Positions 1 to 9,868 of a stretch of 64,000 nt of DNA are shown here, in pieces. Every line of letters starts with the position of its first letter. Within the stretch, counting starts at the first letter, position 1. The DNA is from Oleiphilaceae bacterium. GTDB taxonomy: Bacteria > Pseudomonadota > Gammaproteobacteria > Pseudomonadales > Oleiphilaceae. A program made the position numbers and the translations under genes. The notes under the pieces were generated by a model. That model was not told the origin of the DNA and ran no database searches. It saw only the letters and a list, made by a program, of their open reading frames with translations. The stretch spans positions 78,034 to 142,033 of the forward strand of contig JAGXLV010000001.1 of NCBI GenBank assembly GCA_018334495.1. Reading direction: 5' to 3'.

Positions 1-1
1 C

Positions 2-259
2 ACGGTCGCTGATCAGCCGGTCAGGCCACCAATGCGAACCCTGTGTGTTGCCGGTGGCCGTAAAGACAAAGTACGGCCGGGAGATTTGCTCGGAGCACTG
101 ACCGGTGAGGCGGGAATACCCGGTGATGCGGTCGGGAAAATCGATCTTTCTGATTATCAGTGCTTTGTTGCAGTGAAGGCAGAGCTCGCCGGTAAAGCGC
201 TCCAGCGCCTGGAGGCGGGGAGAATCAAGGGCCGCAAATTTCGGGTCAGGATGGTGTGA
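2..259 (+). CDS. dbpA: ATP-dependent RNA helicase DbpA, C-terminal end (5' truncated by window)
   Basis: The reading frame is open from the first bases of the window and ends at a TGA at 257-259, so only the last 85 or so residues are present. The fragment carries the DbpA-type RNA-binding tail: a CxxGGRKDK stretch, then RPGDLLGALTGEAG, and the basic end IKGRKFRVR. In this family the domain recognises hairpin 92 of 23S rRNA and directs the DEAD-box helicase to assembling 50S particles. The helicase core lies outside the window. The next gene starts about 150 bp downstream on the same strand and is functionally unrelated. Confidence 0.9.
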   Translation, partial: TVADQPVRPPMRTLCVAGGRKDKVRPGDLLGALTGEAGIPGDAVGKIDLSDYQCFVAVKAELAGKALQRLEAGRIKGRKFRVRMV

Positions 260-406
260 GGGAGGCGGCCAGGAGTCCTATTCAGTTGCTCCTAAAACCG
301 GAAACCGGTAAATTACGCAAGATTTTGCCCCCCGAAGACAGTTTCCATCCCATGACTATGGATGGATGGCCGGGGGAAATCAGACAACCGTCAAGGTAGC
401 ACCTAT

Positions 407-661
407 ATGAGTGATCTGATGTCACAAGCCATCGATCTGATGGTCGCAGGCATGGGATTTGTTTTTACATTTCTCGTGATTCTCGTGTTTGCCACATTAT
501 TCATGTCAAAGCTGATTAATCGCTTTGCGCCGTCCGAGCCAGAAGCTCCGGTCCGCGCCCCGCGTGCGAAGAAGCCGTCAGCACCGGCGTCAGTTGATCC
601 TGACGTAGCGGAAGCAATCAAAAAAGCGATTGCACAGTACCGCTCACGCGATAAAAAGTGA
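407..661 (+). CDS. oadG: Oxaloacetate decarboxylase gamma chain OadG
   Basis: This 84-residue protein has one N-terminal membrane helix (about residues 10-33), a Pro/Ala-rich linker and a charged C-terminal tail. That is the layout of OadG, which anchors the alpha subunit to the sodium-pumping beta subunit and supplies a zinc ligand region. The start at 407 is preferred over an upstream in-frame ATG at 362 because an AAGG ribosome site lies about 9 bp before it and the first residues then lead straight into the helix. It is the first gene of oadG-oadA-oadB. Sequence conservation in OadG is poor, so the call rests largely on size, topology and operon position. Confidence 0.85.
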   Translation: MSDLMSQAIDLMVAGMGFVFTFLVILVFATLFMSKLINRFAPSEPEAPVRAPRAKKPSAPASVDPDVAEAIKKAIAQYRSRDKK

Positions 662-701
662 CCTGAAACGAATTAGAACCTTTAAACAGAAGGCCCACAC
701 G

Positions 702-2495
702 ATGACAGACACAAAAAAACCGTTGGGGATTACGGACGTCATTCTGCGCGACGCCCATCAATCCCTGCTCGCCACCCGCATGCGCCTGGACGACATGCTA
801 CCCATCGCCGACAAGCTCGATCAGGTCGGCTTCTGGTCTGTTGAATCGTGGGGTGGGGCGACATTCGATGCCTGCATACGCTATCTGGGCGAAGACCCCT
901 GGGACCGCATCCGGCAGTTGAAGAAAGCCATGCCAAAAACGCCGCAGCAGATGCTTTTGCGCGGCCAGAATCTGCTCGGCTATCGTCATTACGCTGATGA
1001 CGTGGTGGAGCGCTTTGTTGATCGTGCGTCAGAAAACGGCGTTGATGTGTTTCGTATCTTCGATGCCATGAACGATCCGCGTAACCTGGAAACGGCGATT
1101 GCCGCGGTCCGGAAAACCGGCAAGCATGCCCAGGGCACCATTGCCTACACCACCAGTCCGGTGCATACCATTGAAATGTGGGTTGAACTGGCAAAGGAAG
1201 TGGAATCGATGGGGGCCGACTCCATTGCGATCAAGGACATGGCCGGGCTGCTGAAGCCTTACGTGGCGTTTGATCTGGTTAGCCGCTTGAAGAAAACCCT
1301 GAAAATACCGATCCACATGCAGTGTCATGCCACCACGGGCATGTCGACGGCCACCGCGCTCAAGGCCGCGGAAGCGGGCATTGATAATGTTGATACCGCC
1401 ATTTCCTCCATGAGCATGACTTACGGCCATTCGCCCACCGAAGCGGTAGTCGCAATTCTGGAAGGTACGGAGCGTGATACCGGCCTTGACCTTAAACTCC
1501 TGGAAGAAATTGCCGGTTATTTTCGCGAAGTGCGCAAAAAATATGGCAAATTCGAAGGCAGCTTGCGTGGCATCGACTCCCGCATACTGACGGCGCAAGT
1601 GCCGGGCGGCATGCTGACCAACATGGAAGGCCAGCTGCGCGAGCAGAACGCCGCCAACAAGTTCGATGAGGTGCTTGCCGAAATTCCCAGAGTGCGTGAA
1701 GACCTGGGCTTCATCCCCCTGGTAACGCCCACATCCCAGATTGTCGGCACCCAGGCCGTGCTGAACGTCCTGACCGGTGAGCGCTACAAGTCCATTTCCA
1801 AGGAAACCGCCGCGATCCTCAAAGGCGAGTACGGTTCGGCGCCTGCGGACTTCAACAAGGAGCTTCAAGACAAGGTCCTGGACGGCAAAGAGCCCGTTAC
1901 CTGCCGACCAGCGGATTTGCTTGAGCCTGAGATGGACCGCCTGACCGAAGAACTGAAAAAGATTGCTGCCGAGAAAGGGATCAAGCTGGCGGATAACGTG
2001 GTCGACGATGTTCTGACCTATGCGCTGTTTCCGCAAATCGGCCTCAAGTTTCTTGAGAACCGGGGCAATCCTGATGCCTTCGAGCCCGTGCCCAGCGCCG
2101 ATGATGTGCCAGCTACTACCGGCAAGAAGAAGGGTATGGCGGAAAACTACACGGTGACGGTCAACGGTAAGGAATTTGTTGTGGTCGTCACCGAGGGTGG
2201 CGAAATCAGCAACATTGAGCCTAAAGGTGGCAAGGTCACTGCTGAAGCACCGACAGCACCTTCTGCGCCGGCGGCCGGGGAGGGGAAGCCTGTGTTGGCG
2301 CCCCTGGGAGGTAATATTTTCAAGATCCTGGTTTCTCCCGGCGACGAGGTCGAGGAAGGAGATGTGCTTATTATCCTGGAAGCCATGAAAATGGAAACCG
2401 AGGTTCGCGCGGCTGAATCGGGAACCATCGGTGAAGTCTTCATCAAGGTCGGCGACGCTGTCAGTGTCGATGATGAAATGCTGACAATCGCATAA
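702..2495 (+). CDS. oadA: Oxaloacetate decarboxylase alpha chain OadA (carboxyltransferase + biotin carrier)
   Basis: At 597 residues it has the usual OadA length. The N-terminal carboxyltransferase TIM barrel begins [13 protein letters not shown], placing the metal-binding Asp at 17, and the lysine of SIAIKDMAG falls at 178. A conserved middle domain follows, then a Pro/Ala-rich linker near residue 530 and a biotinyl domain whose EAMKMET motif puts the biotinylated Lys at 563. The enzyme moves CO2 from oxaloacetate to biotin; OadB then releases it coupled to Na+ export. The start at 702 (MTDTKK) has AAGG upstream and avoids a long overlap with oadG. One oddity: the usual HxH metal pair reads Q207-C-H209. 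A pyruvate carboxylase B subunit is the main alternative, but flanking oadG and oadB favour OadA. Confidence 0.93.
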   Translation: MTDTKKPLGITDVILRDAHQSLLATRMRLDDMLPIADKLDQVGFWSVESWGGATFDACIRYLGEDPWDRIRQLKKAMPKTPQQMLLRGQNLLGYRHYADDVVERFVDRASENGVDVFRIFDAMNDPRNLETAIAAVRKTGKHAQGTIAYTTSPVHTIEMWVELAKEVESMGADSIAIKDMAGLLKPYVAFDLVSRLKKTLKIPIHMQCHATTGMSTATALKAAEAGIDNVDTAISSMSMTYGHSPTEAVVAILEGTERDTGLDLKLLEEIAGYFREVRKKYGKFEGSLRGIDSRILTAQVPGGMLTNMEGQLREQNAANKFDEVLAEIPRVREDLGFIPLVTPTSQIVGTQAVLNVLTGERYKSISKETAAILKGEYGSAPADFNKELQDKVLDGKEPVTCRPADLLEPEMDRLTEELKKIAAEKGIKLADNVVDDVLTYALFPQIGLKFLENRGNPDAFEPVPSADDVPATTGKKKGMAENYTVTVNGKEFVVVVTEGGEISNIEPKGGKVTAEAPTAPSAPAAGEGKPVLAPLGGNIFKILVSPGDEVEEGDVLIILEAMKMETEVRAAESGTIGEVFIKVGDAVSVDDEMLTIA

Positions 2496-2508
2496 GGACC
2501 AGCAGTTT

Positions 2509-3831
2509 ATGGAAAAGTTAATGACGCTTTGGACGGGCAGCGGTCTGTTCAATATCGAAATGGGTCAGGTGGTGATGATTGTCGTCTGCCTGACTCTACT
2601 GGTTCTTGCGATCCGCAAGGGCTTTGAACCCTTACTGCTGGTTCCGATCGGATTCGGCGGTATTCTGGCCAATATTCCCGAGGCGGGACTTGCCTTGTCC
2701 GCCGCCGAGAACGCCATCCATTTCGCCAAACCGCAAGTGATGGCGGCCCTGGCGGGCGCTCTGGATGTGTCTTATCAGGCGGGTCAGGCGGTTACGCCTG
2801 AAGTAAAGGAGATGTTCAAGGAAGCCTACGAGAATGCCACGTATGGAATGGTGAGTTCTGCCAATAGCATCGCCCAGAACCTTGGTTACGGTAATGGCAT
2901 GCTTTATAACTTCTACACAGTGGTTATCGGCAGCACAATCGGACCTTTGCTTATTTTCATGGGTGTGGGTGCCATGACGGACTTCGGACCGCTGCTGGCG
3001 AACCCGAAAACCCTGTTGCTCGGTGCTGCGGCCCAATTTGGCATCTTTGGCACGGTCATAGGTGCGGCCTTGCTGGACTGGCTTGGCATTCTGGAATTCA
3101 CCATTCTGGAAGCGGCTGCCATCGGTATCATCGGTGGTGCTGATGGTCCCACATCCATCTATGTGTCCAGTGTGCTGGCGCCTCATCTTCTGGGTGCCAT
3201 CGCGGTCTCGGCCTACGCCTATATGGCACTGGTGCCGATGATCCAGCCGCCCATCATGAAGTTGCTGACCAGCAAGAAAGAACGGGCGATTAAAATGTCG
3301 CAGCTGCGGCCGGTCAGTCGCAAGGAAAAGATTATTTTCCCGCTTGTGGTGCTGATTGCCGTCGCTCTCTTTCTGCCCGATGCAGCGCCGCTACTGGGTA
3401 TGTTCACCTTCGGTAATCTGATGCGTGAATGTGGTGTGGTGGAGCGCCTGAGCGACACCGCCCAGAATGCGCTGATCAATATAGTCACCATTTTTCTGGG
3501 CCTGTCGGTTGGCTCCAAGCTGATGGCCGACAAGTTCCTTGATGGTCAGACCCTCGGGATTCTGGGGCTGGGTATTGTGGCCTTCGGTGTCGGTACCGCC
3601 ACAGGCATACTGATGGCGAAGCTGATGAACGCCCTGACAAAGGAGCAGATCAATCCGCTCATTGGGTCTGCCGGTGTATCGGCGGTGCCAATGGCGGCCC
3701 GGGTATCCAACAAGGTCGGCCTGGAGGCGAATCCCCAGAACTTCCTGCTGATGCACGCGATGGGGCCCAACGTGGCAGGGGTTATTGGCTCGGCGGTTGC
3801 CGCCGGCGTCATGATCAAATTGCTGGGCTGA
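2509..3831 (+). CDS. oadB: Oxaloacetate decarboxylase beta chain OadB, sodium pump
   Basis: This 440-residue, very hydrophobic protein has about nine or ten predicted membrane helices and the family hallmark [10 protein letters not shown] (around residues 205-215), whose Asp is essential for Na+ translocation in characterised homologues. It decarboxylates carboxybiotin carried by OadA and drives Na+ out of the cell. It begins 13 bp after the oadA stop, with an AGGA ribosome site overlapping that stop, consistent with one transcript. A strong rho-independent terminator follows immediately, closing the operon. The length matches OadB rather than the related GcdB or MmdB, though these paralogues cannot be separated by eye without the operon context. 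Confidence 0.93.
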   Translation: MEKLMTLWTGSGLFNIEMGQVVMIVVCLTLLVLAIRKGFEPLLLVPIGFGGILANIPEAGLALSAAENAIHFAKPQVMAALAGALDVSYQAGQAVTPEVKEMFKEAYENATYGMVSSANSIAQNLGYGNGMLYNFYTVVIGSTIGPLLIFMGVGAMTDFGPLLANPKTLLLGAAAQFGIFGTVIGAALLDWLGILEFTILEAAAIGIIGGADGPTSIYVSSVLAPHLLGAIAVSAYAYMALVPMIQPPIMKLLTSKKERAIKMSQLRPVSRKEKIIFPLVVLIAVALFLPDAAPLLGMFTFGNLMRECGVVERLSDTAQNALINIVTIFLGLSVGSKLMADKFLDGQTLGILGLGIVAFGVGTATGILMAKLMNALTKEQINPLIGSAGVSAVPMAARVSNKVGLEANPQNFLLMHAMGPNVAGVIGSAVAAGVMIKLLG

Positions 3832-3846
3832 TAACCGTCCGTGAGG

Positions 3847-3884
3847 AAAAACCCCCGTCCGGTTCGCCGGGCGGGGGTTTTTGT
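3847..3884 (+). terminator. Rho-independent terminator of the oadGAB operon
   Basis: A GC-rich inverted repeat (ACCCCCGTCCGG, loop TTCG, CCGGGCGGGGGT with one bulge) is followed by TTTTTGTTGTTT. It sits 16 bp after the oadB stop. An A-run on the other side may let it work also for dnaE2, which converges from the opposite strand and ends at 3918. Confidence 0.9.
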
Positions 3885-3917
3885 TGTTTGGTGGTTGCTC
3901 AGTGACTTAATGATGAC

Positions 3918-6900
3918 TTAATGAAAGTCCCGGGAATCCACCTTCAGGGTCTGAATCAGGTGGCTCAGGTCCGACAGCTTTCCCGCCATCACGTGAATGA
4001 TGTCCCCCTCGCGCTCAAGAATGCCTTTCACATGCAGTAATCGGGCGGTGAGCAGCGGTTTACGCTGTCGCCTTGCCGTGTCCAGCCACACCACCACGTT
4101 GATGTTGCCGGTTTCGTCTTCCAGGGTGACAAAAGTCACCCCTGATGCCGTGCCGGGCCTTTGCCGGCCGGTGACCAGCCCTGCCACCTGCACCGGACGG
4201 CCAGGCTCAACATCCAGTAGGGCGTTGGCACTCAGGCAATGTTTCAGGTGCCCCTGTTCCCTGAGCAAAGCCAGGAGATGGCGTTGCAGGGAAAGCCCCT
4301 GGGTGGCGTAATCCTCCATAATAGCCTGGCCTTCGGAGGGTGCGGGTAGCTCGACCCGGCTGGCGTTGTAATCGTCGTGATCTTCGCTGGCAAACAGTGC
4401 CGGCGGTGCCTGATGACCCAGGAGTTGCCAATAGGCCTGACGACGGTTGCCGGTCAGGCCCCCCAGGGCGTTGGCTCCGGCCAGGGCTTCCAGATCCCGC
4501 TGGTTGAGCCCCGGAATACGGCGCAATTCGTTCGCCGACAGATAACCAGCCGCAGGCCGCTGCCGGACCAGCTCACAGGCAGGGTCACGGGCGAGCCCGC
4601 GGATCAGCCGCAATCCCAGCCGAAGAGCCGGCCCGGGCTTGTCAGGGCTGGCGGGCTCCAGGGTATGATCCCAGGCACTGGCGTTTATATCCGCCGGCAG
4701 AACCTCGACGCCGTGGCGGCGGGCGTCCTGCACCAGCTGAGAGGGCGAGTAGAAACCCATGGGTTGACTGTTCAGCAGACCGCAATAGAATTCGGCAGGG
4801 TAATGGCACTTGATCCAGGCCGACACATACACCAGCAGGGCAAAACTGGCGGCGTGGGATTCGGGAAAACCATAGCCGCCGAAGCCGCAGATCTGCTGAT
4901 ACAGACGTTCGGCAAAATCAGCGCCGTGGCCTCTTTCCAGCATGCCTTTGATCAGCTTGTCACGGAAGGGCGACATATCACCATGGGACTTCCAGGCCGC
5001 CATGGCCCGGCGCAGCTGGTCAGCCTCGCCGGCGCTGAAGCCGGCCGCCACCATGGCCAGCTTGATGACCTGTTCCTGGAAGATCGGCACTCCCAGGGTG
5101 CGTTCCAGCACACCCCGTATGGCTTCATTGGGATAATTGACCGGCTCCTGGCCGTGCTTGCGTTTGAGGTAAGGATGCACCATATCGCCCTGGATAGGGC
5201 CGGGGCGCACAATGGCGACCTGTACCACCAGATCGTAATAGGTTTCCGGGCGCAGGCGCGGCAACATGTTGATCTGGGCCCGGGATTCCACCTGAAAGAC
5301 CCCGATGCTGTCACCTTTTTGGAGCATGGCGTAGGTGGCAGGGTCTTCCGGGGGAATAGCCTGCATTGTCATGGGTTGGCCGCGGCGCTGGCCGATCAGG
5401 TCCAGGGCCCGGCGAATGGCGGACAACATACCCAGGGCGAGGATGTCCACTTTCATCAGGCCCAGGCTTTCCAGGTCGGTCTTGTCCCACTGGATAACGG
5501 TGCGATCCGCCATGGTGGCGTTCTCCACCGGTACCAGTTCCGCCAGGGGGCCGGCGCTGATCACAAAGCCTCCGACGTGCTGTGACAGGTGGCGGGGGAA
5601 TCCCAACAGGGTGTTCACCAGAGTGAAAAACTGCTCAGCAACCCGGGGGTTGCGGGTCAGTCTCTTGTCCAGTATCTGTTGGCGCCAGTCGTTGTCCCGG
5701 TCGCGCCAGTCGATGCCGTTGAGCAGTTGTTCCACCAGTGCCGGATCAAACCCCAGGGCCTTGCCCACATCCCGGATGGCGCTGCGGGGCCGGTAACGTA
5801 TCACGGTTGCCGCCAAAGCCGCGCGCTCCCGTGTGTAACGCCGGTAAATGTACTGCATGACTTCTTCCCGGCGATCGTGTTCGAAATCCACATCGATGTC
5901 GGGCGGTTCGTTCCGGTCTTTGGAGATAAAGCGTTCGAAAAGTAGTTCGACCTTACGTGGGTCCACCTCGGTAATACCAAGGCAGTAACAGACGGCGGAA
6001 TTGGCGGCAGAGCCCCGGCCCTGGCAGAGAATCCCCCGCCCGCGGGCAAAACGGACAATGTCTTCCAGGGTCAGGAAATAATGCTCATAGCCCATCTCGG
6101 CGATCAGCCGCAGCTCTTTTCGGATCAGTGCCTGGATGGGCAGAGGCGTGCCGTCGGGAAAGCGGGCTTTTTCCCCTTCACGGGTCAGTCTCAACAGGTG
6201 CTCGCCCGCAGAAATGCCTGTGGGTACCAGATCGGGTGGGTACTCGTAGCGCAGGCTGCCCGGCTCAAAGCTGCACTGCTCGGCAATACGGCAGCTTTCA
6301 GTCAACCAGGCCTCGGGGTAAAGGCGTTTTAGAAATTTTAGCGGTCTGAGGTAGCGTTCGCCGTTCTGGAATAAATGCAGGCCGGCTTCTTCCAGTGTGC
6401 AGCCATGACGAATCGCGGTCAGCACATCCTGCAGTGGTTGGCGGTCGCGGCGATGATTGTGAACATTGCCGGCGGCGGTCACCGCACACTTGAGATCGGC
6501 CGCCAGTTCCCGCAAGTGATAGAGATGCTCCTCCTCCTTATTTTCCAACGCCCGCTCTGCCGCCAGCCAGAAACGTGAGCCAAATTGCTCCCGCAGCCAT
6601 TGGCCGCATTCAAGGGCTTCCTCAAAAGGGACCTGATGCAAGGCGGGGGGCGGCCACAGACACAGGCAATGGCTGAGGGTGTTTTCCTGGACATCGTCCC
6701 GGTACAGGCGGTATTCGCCTTTGGGTGCGCGTCGCCGGGCGGTGGTGATGAGCTGGCAGAGCTGGCCGTAGCCCTGGCGGTCCCGGGCCAGCAACACAAT
6801 GGCTACAGGCACGCCACCGATATTGACGTCATGCAACTGGAAATGGCTGCCGGTAATCAGCTTGACGGGGCTGCCCTTCAGTGTGGCCCAGGCGCGGGGA

Positions 6901-7040
6901 ATGCCGGCGACAGAACAGACATCGGTAATCGCCAACGCCTTGTAGTTCAGCTCACGAGCGCGCTCCGCCAGTTCCTCCGGATGGGACGCGCCGGTCAGAA
7001 AGGTGAAATTGCTGAAGCAGTGGAGTTCCGCGTAAGCCAT
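3918..7040 (-). CDS. dnaE2: Error-prone DNA polymerase DnaE2 (ImuC)
   Basis: This is a 1040-residue C-family polymerase. The N-terminal PHP domain starts at once (HCFSNFTFLTGASHPEEL), the polymerase palm carries PDIDVDF at residues 380-386, GRGSAANSAVCY lies just before it, and an OB-fold follows near the C-terminus. It is shorter than replicative DnaE (about 1160), as expected for DnaE2, which carries out lesion bypass and SOS mutagenesis with ImuA and ImuB. The start is placed at MAYAELH (7040) because family members begin there; an in-frame upstream ATG at 7088 would overlap imuB. It is third in the imuA-imuB-dnaE2 operon, with a gap of 20 bp after imuB. Confidence 0.95.
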   Translation of the reverse strand: MAYAELHCFSNFTFLTGASHPEELAERARELNYKALAITDVCSVAGIPRAWATLKGSPVKLITGSHFQLHDVNIGGVPVAIVLLARDRQGYGQLCQLITTARRRAPKGEYRLYRDDVQENTLSHCLCLWPPPALHQVPFEEALECGQWLREQFGSRFWLAAERALENKEEEHLYHLRELAADLKCAVTAAGNVHNHRRDRQPLQDVLTAIRHGCTLEEAGLHLFQNGERYLRPLKFLKRLYPEAWLTESCRIAEQCSFEPGSLRYEYPPDLVPTGISAGEHLLRLTREGEKARFPDGTPLPIQALIRKELRLIAEMGYEHYFLTLEDIVRFARGRGILCQGRGSAANSAVCYCLGITEVDPRKVELLFERFISKDRNEPPDIDVDFEHDRREEVMQYIYRRYTRERAALAATVIRYRPRSAIRDVGKALGFDPALVEQLLNGIDWRDRDNDWRQQILDKRLTRNPRVAEQFFTLVNTLLGFPRHLSQHVGGFVISAGPLAELVPVENATMADRTVIQWDKTDLESLGLMKVDILALGMLSAIRRALDLIGQRRGQPMTMQAIPPEDPATYAMLQKGDSIGVFQVESRAQINMLPRLRPETYYDLVVQVAIVRPGPIQGDMVHPYLKRKHGQEPVNYPNEAIRGVLERTLGVPIFQEQVIKLAMVAAGFSAGEADQLRRAMAAWKSHGDMSPFRDKLIKGMLERGHGADFAERLYQQICGFGGYGFPESHAASFALLVYVSAWIKCHYPAEFYCGLLNSQPMGFYSPSQLVQDARRHGVEVLPADINASAWDHTLEPASPDKPGPALRLGLRLIRGLARDPACELVRQRPAAGYLSANELRRIPGLNQRDLEALAGANALGGLTGNRRQAYWQLLGHQAPPALFASEDHDDYNASRVELPAPSEGQAIMEDYATQGLSLQRHLLALLREQGHLKHCLSANALLDVEPGRPVQVAGLVTGRQRPGTASGVTFVTLEDETGNINVVVWLDTARRQRKPLLTARLLHVKGILEREGDIIHVMAGKLSDLSHLIQTLKVDSRDFH

Positions 7041-7060
7041 GAACAAAAATTCCTGGAGCC

Positions 7061-8479
7061 TCAGGCAAAGAGGCCGTGTATGAACCAACCACCACTGACG
7101 TCACGAAACACCCAGGCCAGTTGTCCGGAGCCCAGTTGCGCCACGTAATAATCACGTTGTACCCGCTCACCGTCCCACCAGCCGCCACTGATACGCTCCG
7201 GGCCGGTCAGCCAGGCTTGCGGCAGGTGAACAACCGGTTGCGGTGTATTGAGAAGCCAAAGCGGCCGTGAGGGACCTGAATCCTTCTCGGTAGCTTTGAC
7301 GGAGGCCGGGCAGCTCAGGCGTCCCCGGGTCCAGGCCCGTTCCGGCCTGTGATCGGCGTGCGGAGCCAGGATTTTAAGGGCCTGATCACCAAGACGGGCC
7401 TGCAGCCGGCTGATCAGAGCCTGCCAGGCTTCGACAGTATTGGTTCCACTGTCCAGCAGGTCGTCTCCAATAGCTTTGTCGCGATCGATGAAACGGCTGA
7501 CAGCCAGGGTCATGGCTTCAACGGGTGCGGCCAGTGTTTGCTGCTCCAAACGGAGCCGGATCAGTGCCAGAAAACTGGTCGCCCGGTGCTCGGGGCCGGC
7601 GGTTCTCAACAGTATTCGGGTTTCCTGCCGGCCACGGTGATGCAGGCTGAGTTTCAGGCTGTCAGTATCCTGCTGCCGCCATTGCAGGTCCTCTTGCAGT
7701 TCGGTCAGGATTCGCTGGAGGGGGAACAGCAGACTTGAGGTCTGTTCTATGTCCCGGGCGAAATCCAGATGCTGGTGGAAGCGGTGGGGTGGTGACCAGG
7801 GCGTTTGTGGATCGGCACGGCTACCCTGTAATTGCTGGATCAGCTTCAGGGTTTCCGGCTCCAGGCGGCGTGCGGTTTCTTCCGCTGGCAGTTTAAACAG
7901 GTCATCCAGGGTAATCAGTCCCAGACGGTCCAGGCGTTCTGTGGTTTTGGCCGGTAATCCCGATTGTTGAACGGGCAGGGCGCCCAGAAGGGCCTGAAGG
8001 GTTTCTTTGGCCTCCGTGCAACGGCCACTGTTGGCTTGGGCCAGTCGCTGGGCTGCCTTTGGCGTCAGTCCGGTGGCCATCCAGCCGGTGAGCTGGCGCT
8101 GTTCCAGCGCCTGGGTCAGGATTTGCCACAGGCCTTCGATGCCGCCGTGAAGCCGGTTCATGCTGCCGGCTTCAGTCAATAGGCCATGAGGGGGGCACAG
8201 GCTGATATGGGCCATGTAACGATAGAGCCAGCGAGCCTGCTGCTCCAGTGCCTGGTGTTCCCGTTCCGGCTCGGGGCGCACAATGGCCAGCTCCGGTGCC
8301 AGGCTGATGGCGGTTTTCAATTGCATGTCCGGATGGATGCCGAGTTCACGGGCTTCCGGGCTGGCCTGGTAAACCGTCTGCTGACCGGGATCACTGATGA
8401 CCAGTGCTTCCCGCTTTTCGCGGCTACTGAGGACCTGGTCCAGTAATAATTGCGGGAAATGGATATAAAGCCAAAGCAT
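7061..8479 (-). CDS. imuB: ImuB, inactive Y-family polymerase-like mutasome protein
   Basis: This 472-residue protein has the Y-family fold but not its catalytic acids. Where active Y polymerases have a D-x-D-x-F-F motif near the N-terminus, this one reads LWLYIHFPQLL, and the second S-x-D-E site is replaced by TEAGSMNRL. A helix-hairpin-helix region around LDRLGLITLDDLFKLP and a little-finger-like part follow. In known systems ImuB is a scaffold that links DnaE2, ImuA and the sliding clamp rather than a polymerase. Its ATG shares a base with the imuA stop (TGATG), indicating coupled translation. Orientation and overlap support co-expression under the LexA box upstream of imuA. Confidence 0.93.
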   Translation of the reverse strand: MLWLYIHFPQLLLDQVLSSREKREALVISDPGQQTVYQASPEARELGIHPDMQLKTAISLAPELAIVRPEPEREHQALEQQARWLYRYMAHISLCPPHGLLTEAGSMNRLHGGIEGLWQILTQALEQRQLTGWMATGLTPKAAQRLAQANSGRCTEAKETLQALLGALPVQQSGLPAKTTERLDRLGLITLDDLFKLPAEETARRLEPETLKLIQQLQGSRADPQTPWSPPHRFHQHLDFARDIEQTSSLLFPLQRILTELQEDLQWRQQDTDSLKLSLHHRGRQETRILLRTAGPEHRATSFLALIRLRLEQQTLAAPVEAMTLAVSRFIDRDKAIGDDLLDSGTNTVEAWQALISRLQARLGDQALKILAPHADHRPERAWTRGRLSCPASVKATEKDSGPSRPLWLLNTPQPVVHLPQAWLTGPERISGGWWDGERVQRDYYVAQLGSGQLAWVFRDVSGGWFIHGLFA

Positions 8480-9174
8480 CAGCTACCACCCGCTTCCGAC
8501 CAGGGACCGTGAACCACGCGGGGAACGTTTTTTGAAGCGACTGGAGTGTTGCGTTCGGGCAGCGCCAAAGTGCAAGTGTCGGCGGCCCAGCCCCCGCGAC
8601 GCTTAAGCACCTCAACCTGTAATGTTCCATGGCTTTGCGGTGTCAGTTGCAGGCGCAAAGCCGCCGGCGAGCTTTCAGTGGCGGCCCTTACCGGCCGGAA
8701 AAGCACACAGAGGCTGCCGCCGGTCTCTGCGGCCAGTTGTAGCCGCCGAATCTGTCGTTGCTTCAGTGTCCCTGGCCAGGCCAGCACCAGACCGGTCACC
8801 GATGAGCGCAGGCAGTTTTCCAGGGACCAGAGGGCATCGGTCTGGTCTTCGGTCTGGATAACCACCACCCGGGACAAGTCAAGGCCTTCCCGCTGAAGCG
8901 CTGGAGCATAGGGCGTATGGGGCGGGTTTATCCAGAACAGGGTCTTGCCGGCTGCTATCTGGCGTCGCATCAGGGGCAGCAGTAGCTGAAGTTCGCCAAT
9001 GCCGGGGGTTTCAAGCAAGCATTCAGTCAGGGCGCCGCGGGGCCAGCCGGTGCCTTTTAATTGCTGGTCCAGGGCTTCAAAGCCAGTGGGTTCTGCCGCC
9101 TGGGCGATTTGCACATGCTCTTTGGCCTGCCACACCCGGGCATCTTGAATCAGGGTGTCGAGAAGTTCTTTCAT
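8479..9174 (-). CDS. imuA: ImuA, RecA-like SOS mutagenesis protein
   Basis: This 231-residue protein resembles the RecA/SulA-like ImuA family. The segment PTGFEALDQQL-GTGWPRGALTE is the typical opening, followed by ETPGIGELQLLLPLM where a true RecA has a Walker A loop; the GKT/S signature is missing, as in other ImuA proteins. The protein helps recruit ImuB and DnaE2 to damaged DNA. It is the first gene of the minus-strand cassette and starts 19 bp downstream of a perfect LexA operator, so transcription should be SOS-induced. The ImuA assignment depends strongly on the imuB-dnaE2 context, because the protein itself is weakly conserved. Confidence 0.9.
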   Translation of the reverse strand: MKELLDTLIQDARVWQAKEHVQIAQAAEPTGFEALDQQLKGTGWPRGALTECLLETPGIGELQLLLPLMRRQIAAGKTLFWINPPHTPYAPALQREGLDLSRVVVIQTEDQTDALWSLENCLRSSVTGLVLAWPGTLKQRQIRRLQLAAETGGSLCVLFRPVRAATESSPAALRLQLTPQSHGTLQVEVLKRRGGWAADTCTLALPERNTPVASKNVPRVVHGPWSEAGGS

Positions 9175-9192
9175 GAGATTGCCGTTCCATAA

Positions 9193-9212
9193 TACTGTTT
9201 AAATATACAGTA
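9193..9212 (-). promoter_or_regulatory. LexA box upstream of imuA
   Basis: The 20-bp sequence TACTGTTTAAATATACAGTA contains an exact CTGT-N8-ACAG core (CTGT 9195-9198, ACAG 9207-9210), the gammaproteobacterial LexA consensus with an AT-rich centre. It lies 19 bp before the imuA ATG, where bound LexA would block the promoter. Confidence 0.93.
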
Positions 9213-9330
9213 TATTGAGTCTGACAAGATTTCAATGAATCCATTATTACCTTTTGCGGAGGCTCCCTTGATTTGAAAATGCGTCAGGTTCAGGCTAAGC
9301 GTCAGGATAAGTGCCAAAGGAGGCCTGGCT

Positions 9331-9687
9331 ATGAGCAATCTTAAAGACCTACCCTGTGAGCCCTGCTCGAAAGACACGCCACCCCTGCTGCCGCATCAGC
9401 AAAAAGAACTGCTGGACAGGCTAGCGGGTTGGCAGATAGTCGAGTACGGCGGCGAAAAACAACTGGAGCGGACCATCAAGCTGAAGAATTTTGCCGATGC
9501 CTTGGGCCTTACCAATCGGATAGGGGCGCTGGCCGAAGCAGAGGGTCATCACCCGGCTATTCTCCTGGAGTACGGCAAGGTCAGGGTCAATTGGTGGACC
9601 CACGCCATTGGCGGGCTTCACCAGAATGATTTCATTATGGCGGCCCGGACAAATCAGATTGCCAGCGAATTTGGTGGCAATCGGTAA
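9331..9687 (+). CDS. phhB: Pterin-4a-carbinolamine dehydratase
   Basis: The 118-residue protein carries the PCD/DCoH signature: GHHPAILLEYGKVRVNWWTH with the two adjacent histidines and the later His and WW pair, then GGLHQNDF. The family dehydrates 4a-hydroxytetrahydrobiopterin, regenerating cofactor for phenylalanine hydroxylase; some members act in molybdopterin or folate-linked roles. A strong AAAGGAGG ribosome site (about 9316-9323) precedes the ATG. No phenylalanine hydroxylase gene is adjacent, so the link to Phe catabolism is by family only. It is divergent from the SOS cassette and probably a single-gene unit. Confidence 0.92.
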   Translation: MSNLKDLPCEPCSKDTPPLLPHQQKELLDRLAGWQIVEYGGEKQLERTIKLKNFADALGLTNRIGALAEAEGHHPAILLEYGKVRVNWWTHAIGGLHQNDFIMAARTNQIASEFGGNR

Positions 9688-9868
9688 TCCGGATCAGCGG
9701 TGCCGACACGGTGATGGATAATTGCCAAAGTAACTTCGACAGATTGTCATATTTAGCATAGCCTTATAGCTTTGCGTTATCATCGATAATACAATTCTTG
9801 AGCGAGTGTCTTTTTTGTTTTCCTCGATTAAGGCACTCCCTGTGACGTACCACACATAGAGGAATGCA

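Noticed and set aside
1029..2552. 507-residue open frame antisense to oadA and oadB start
   Set aside because: It is a shadow of the GC-rich codon pattern of oadA, whose protein is fully conserved in length and motifs.
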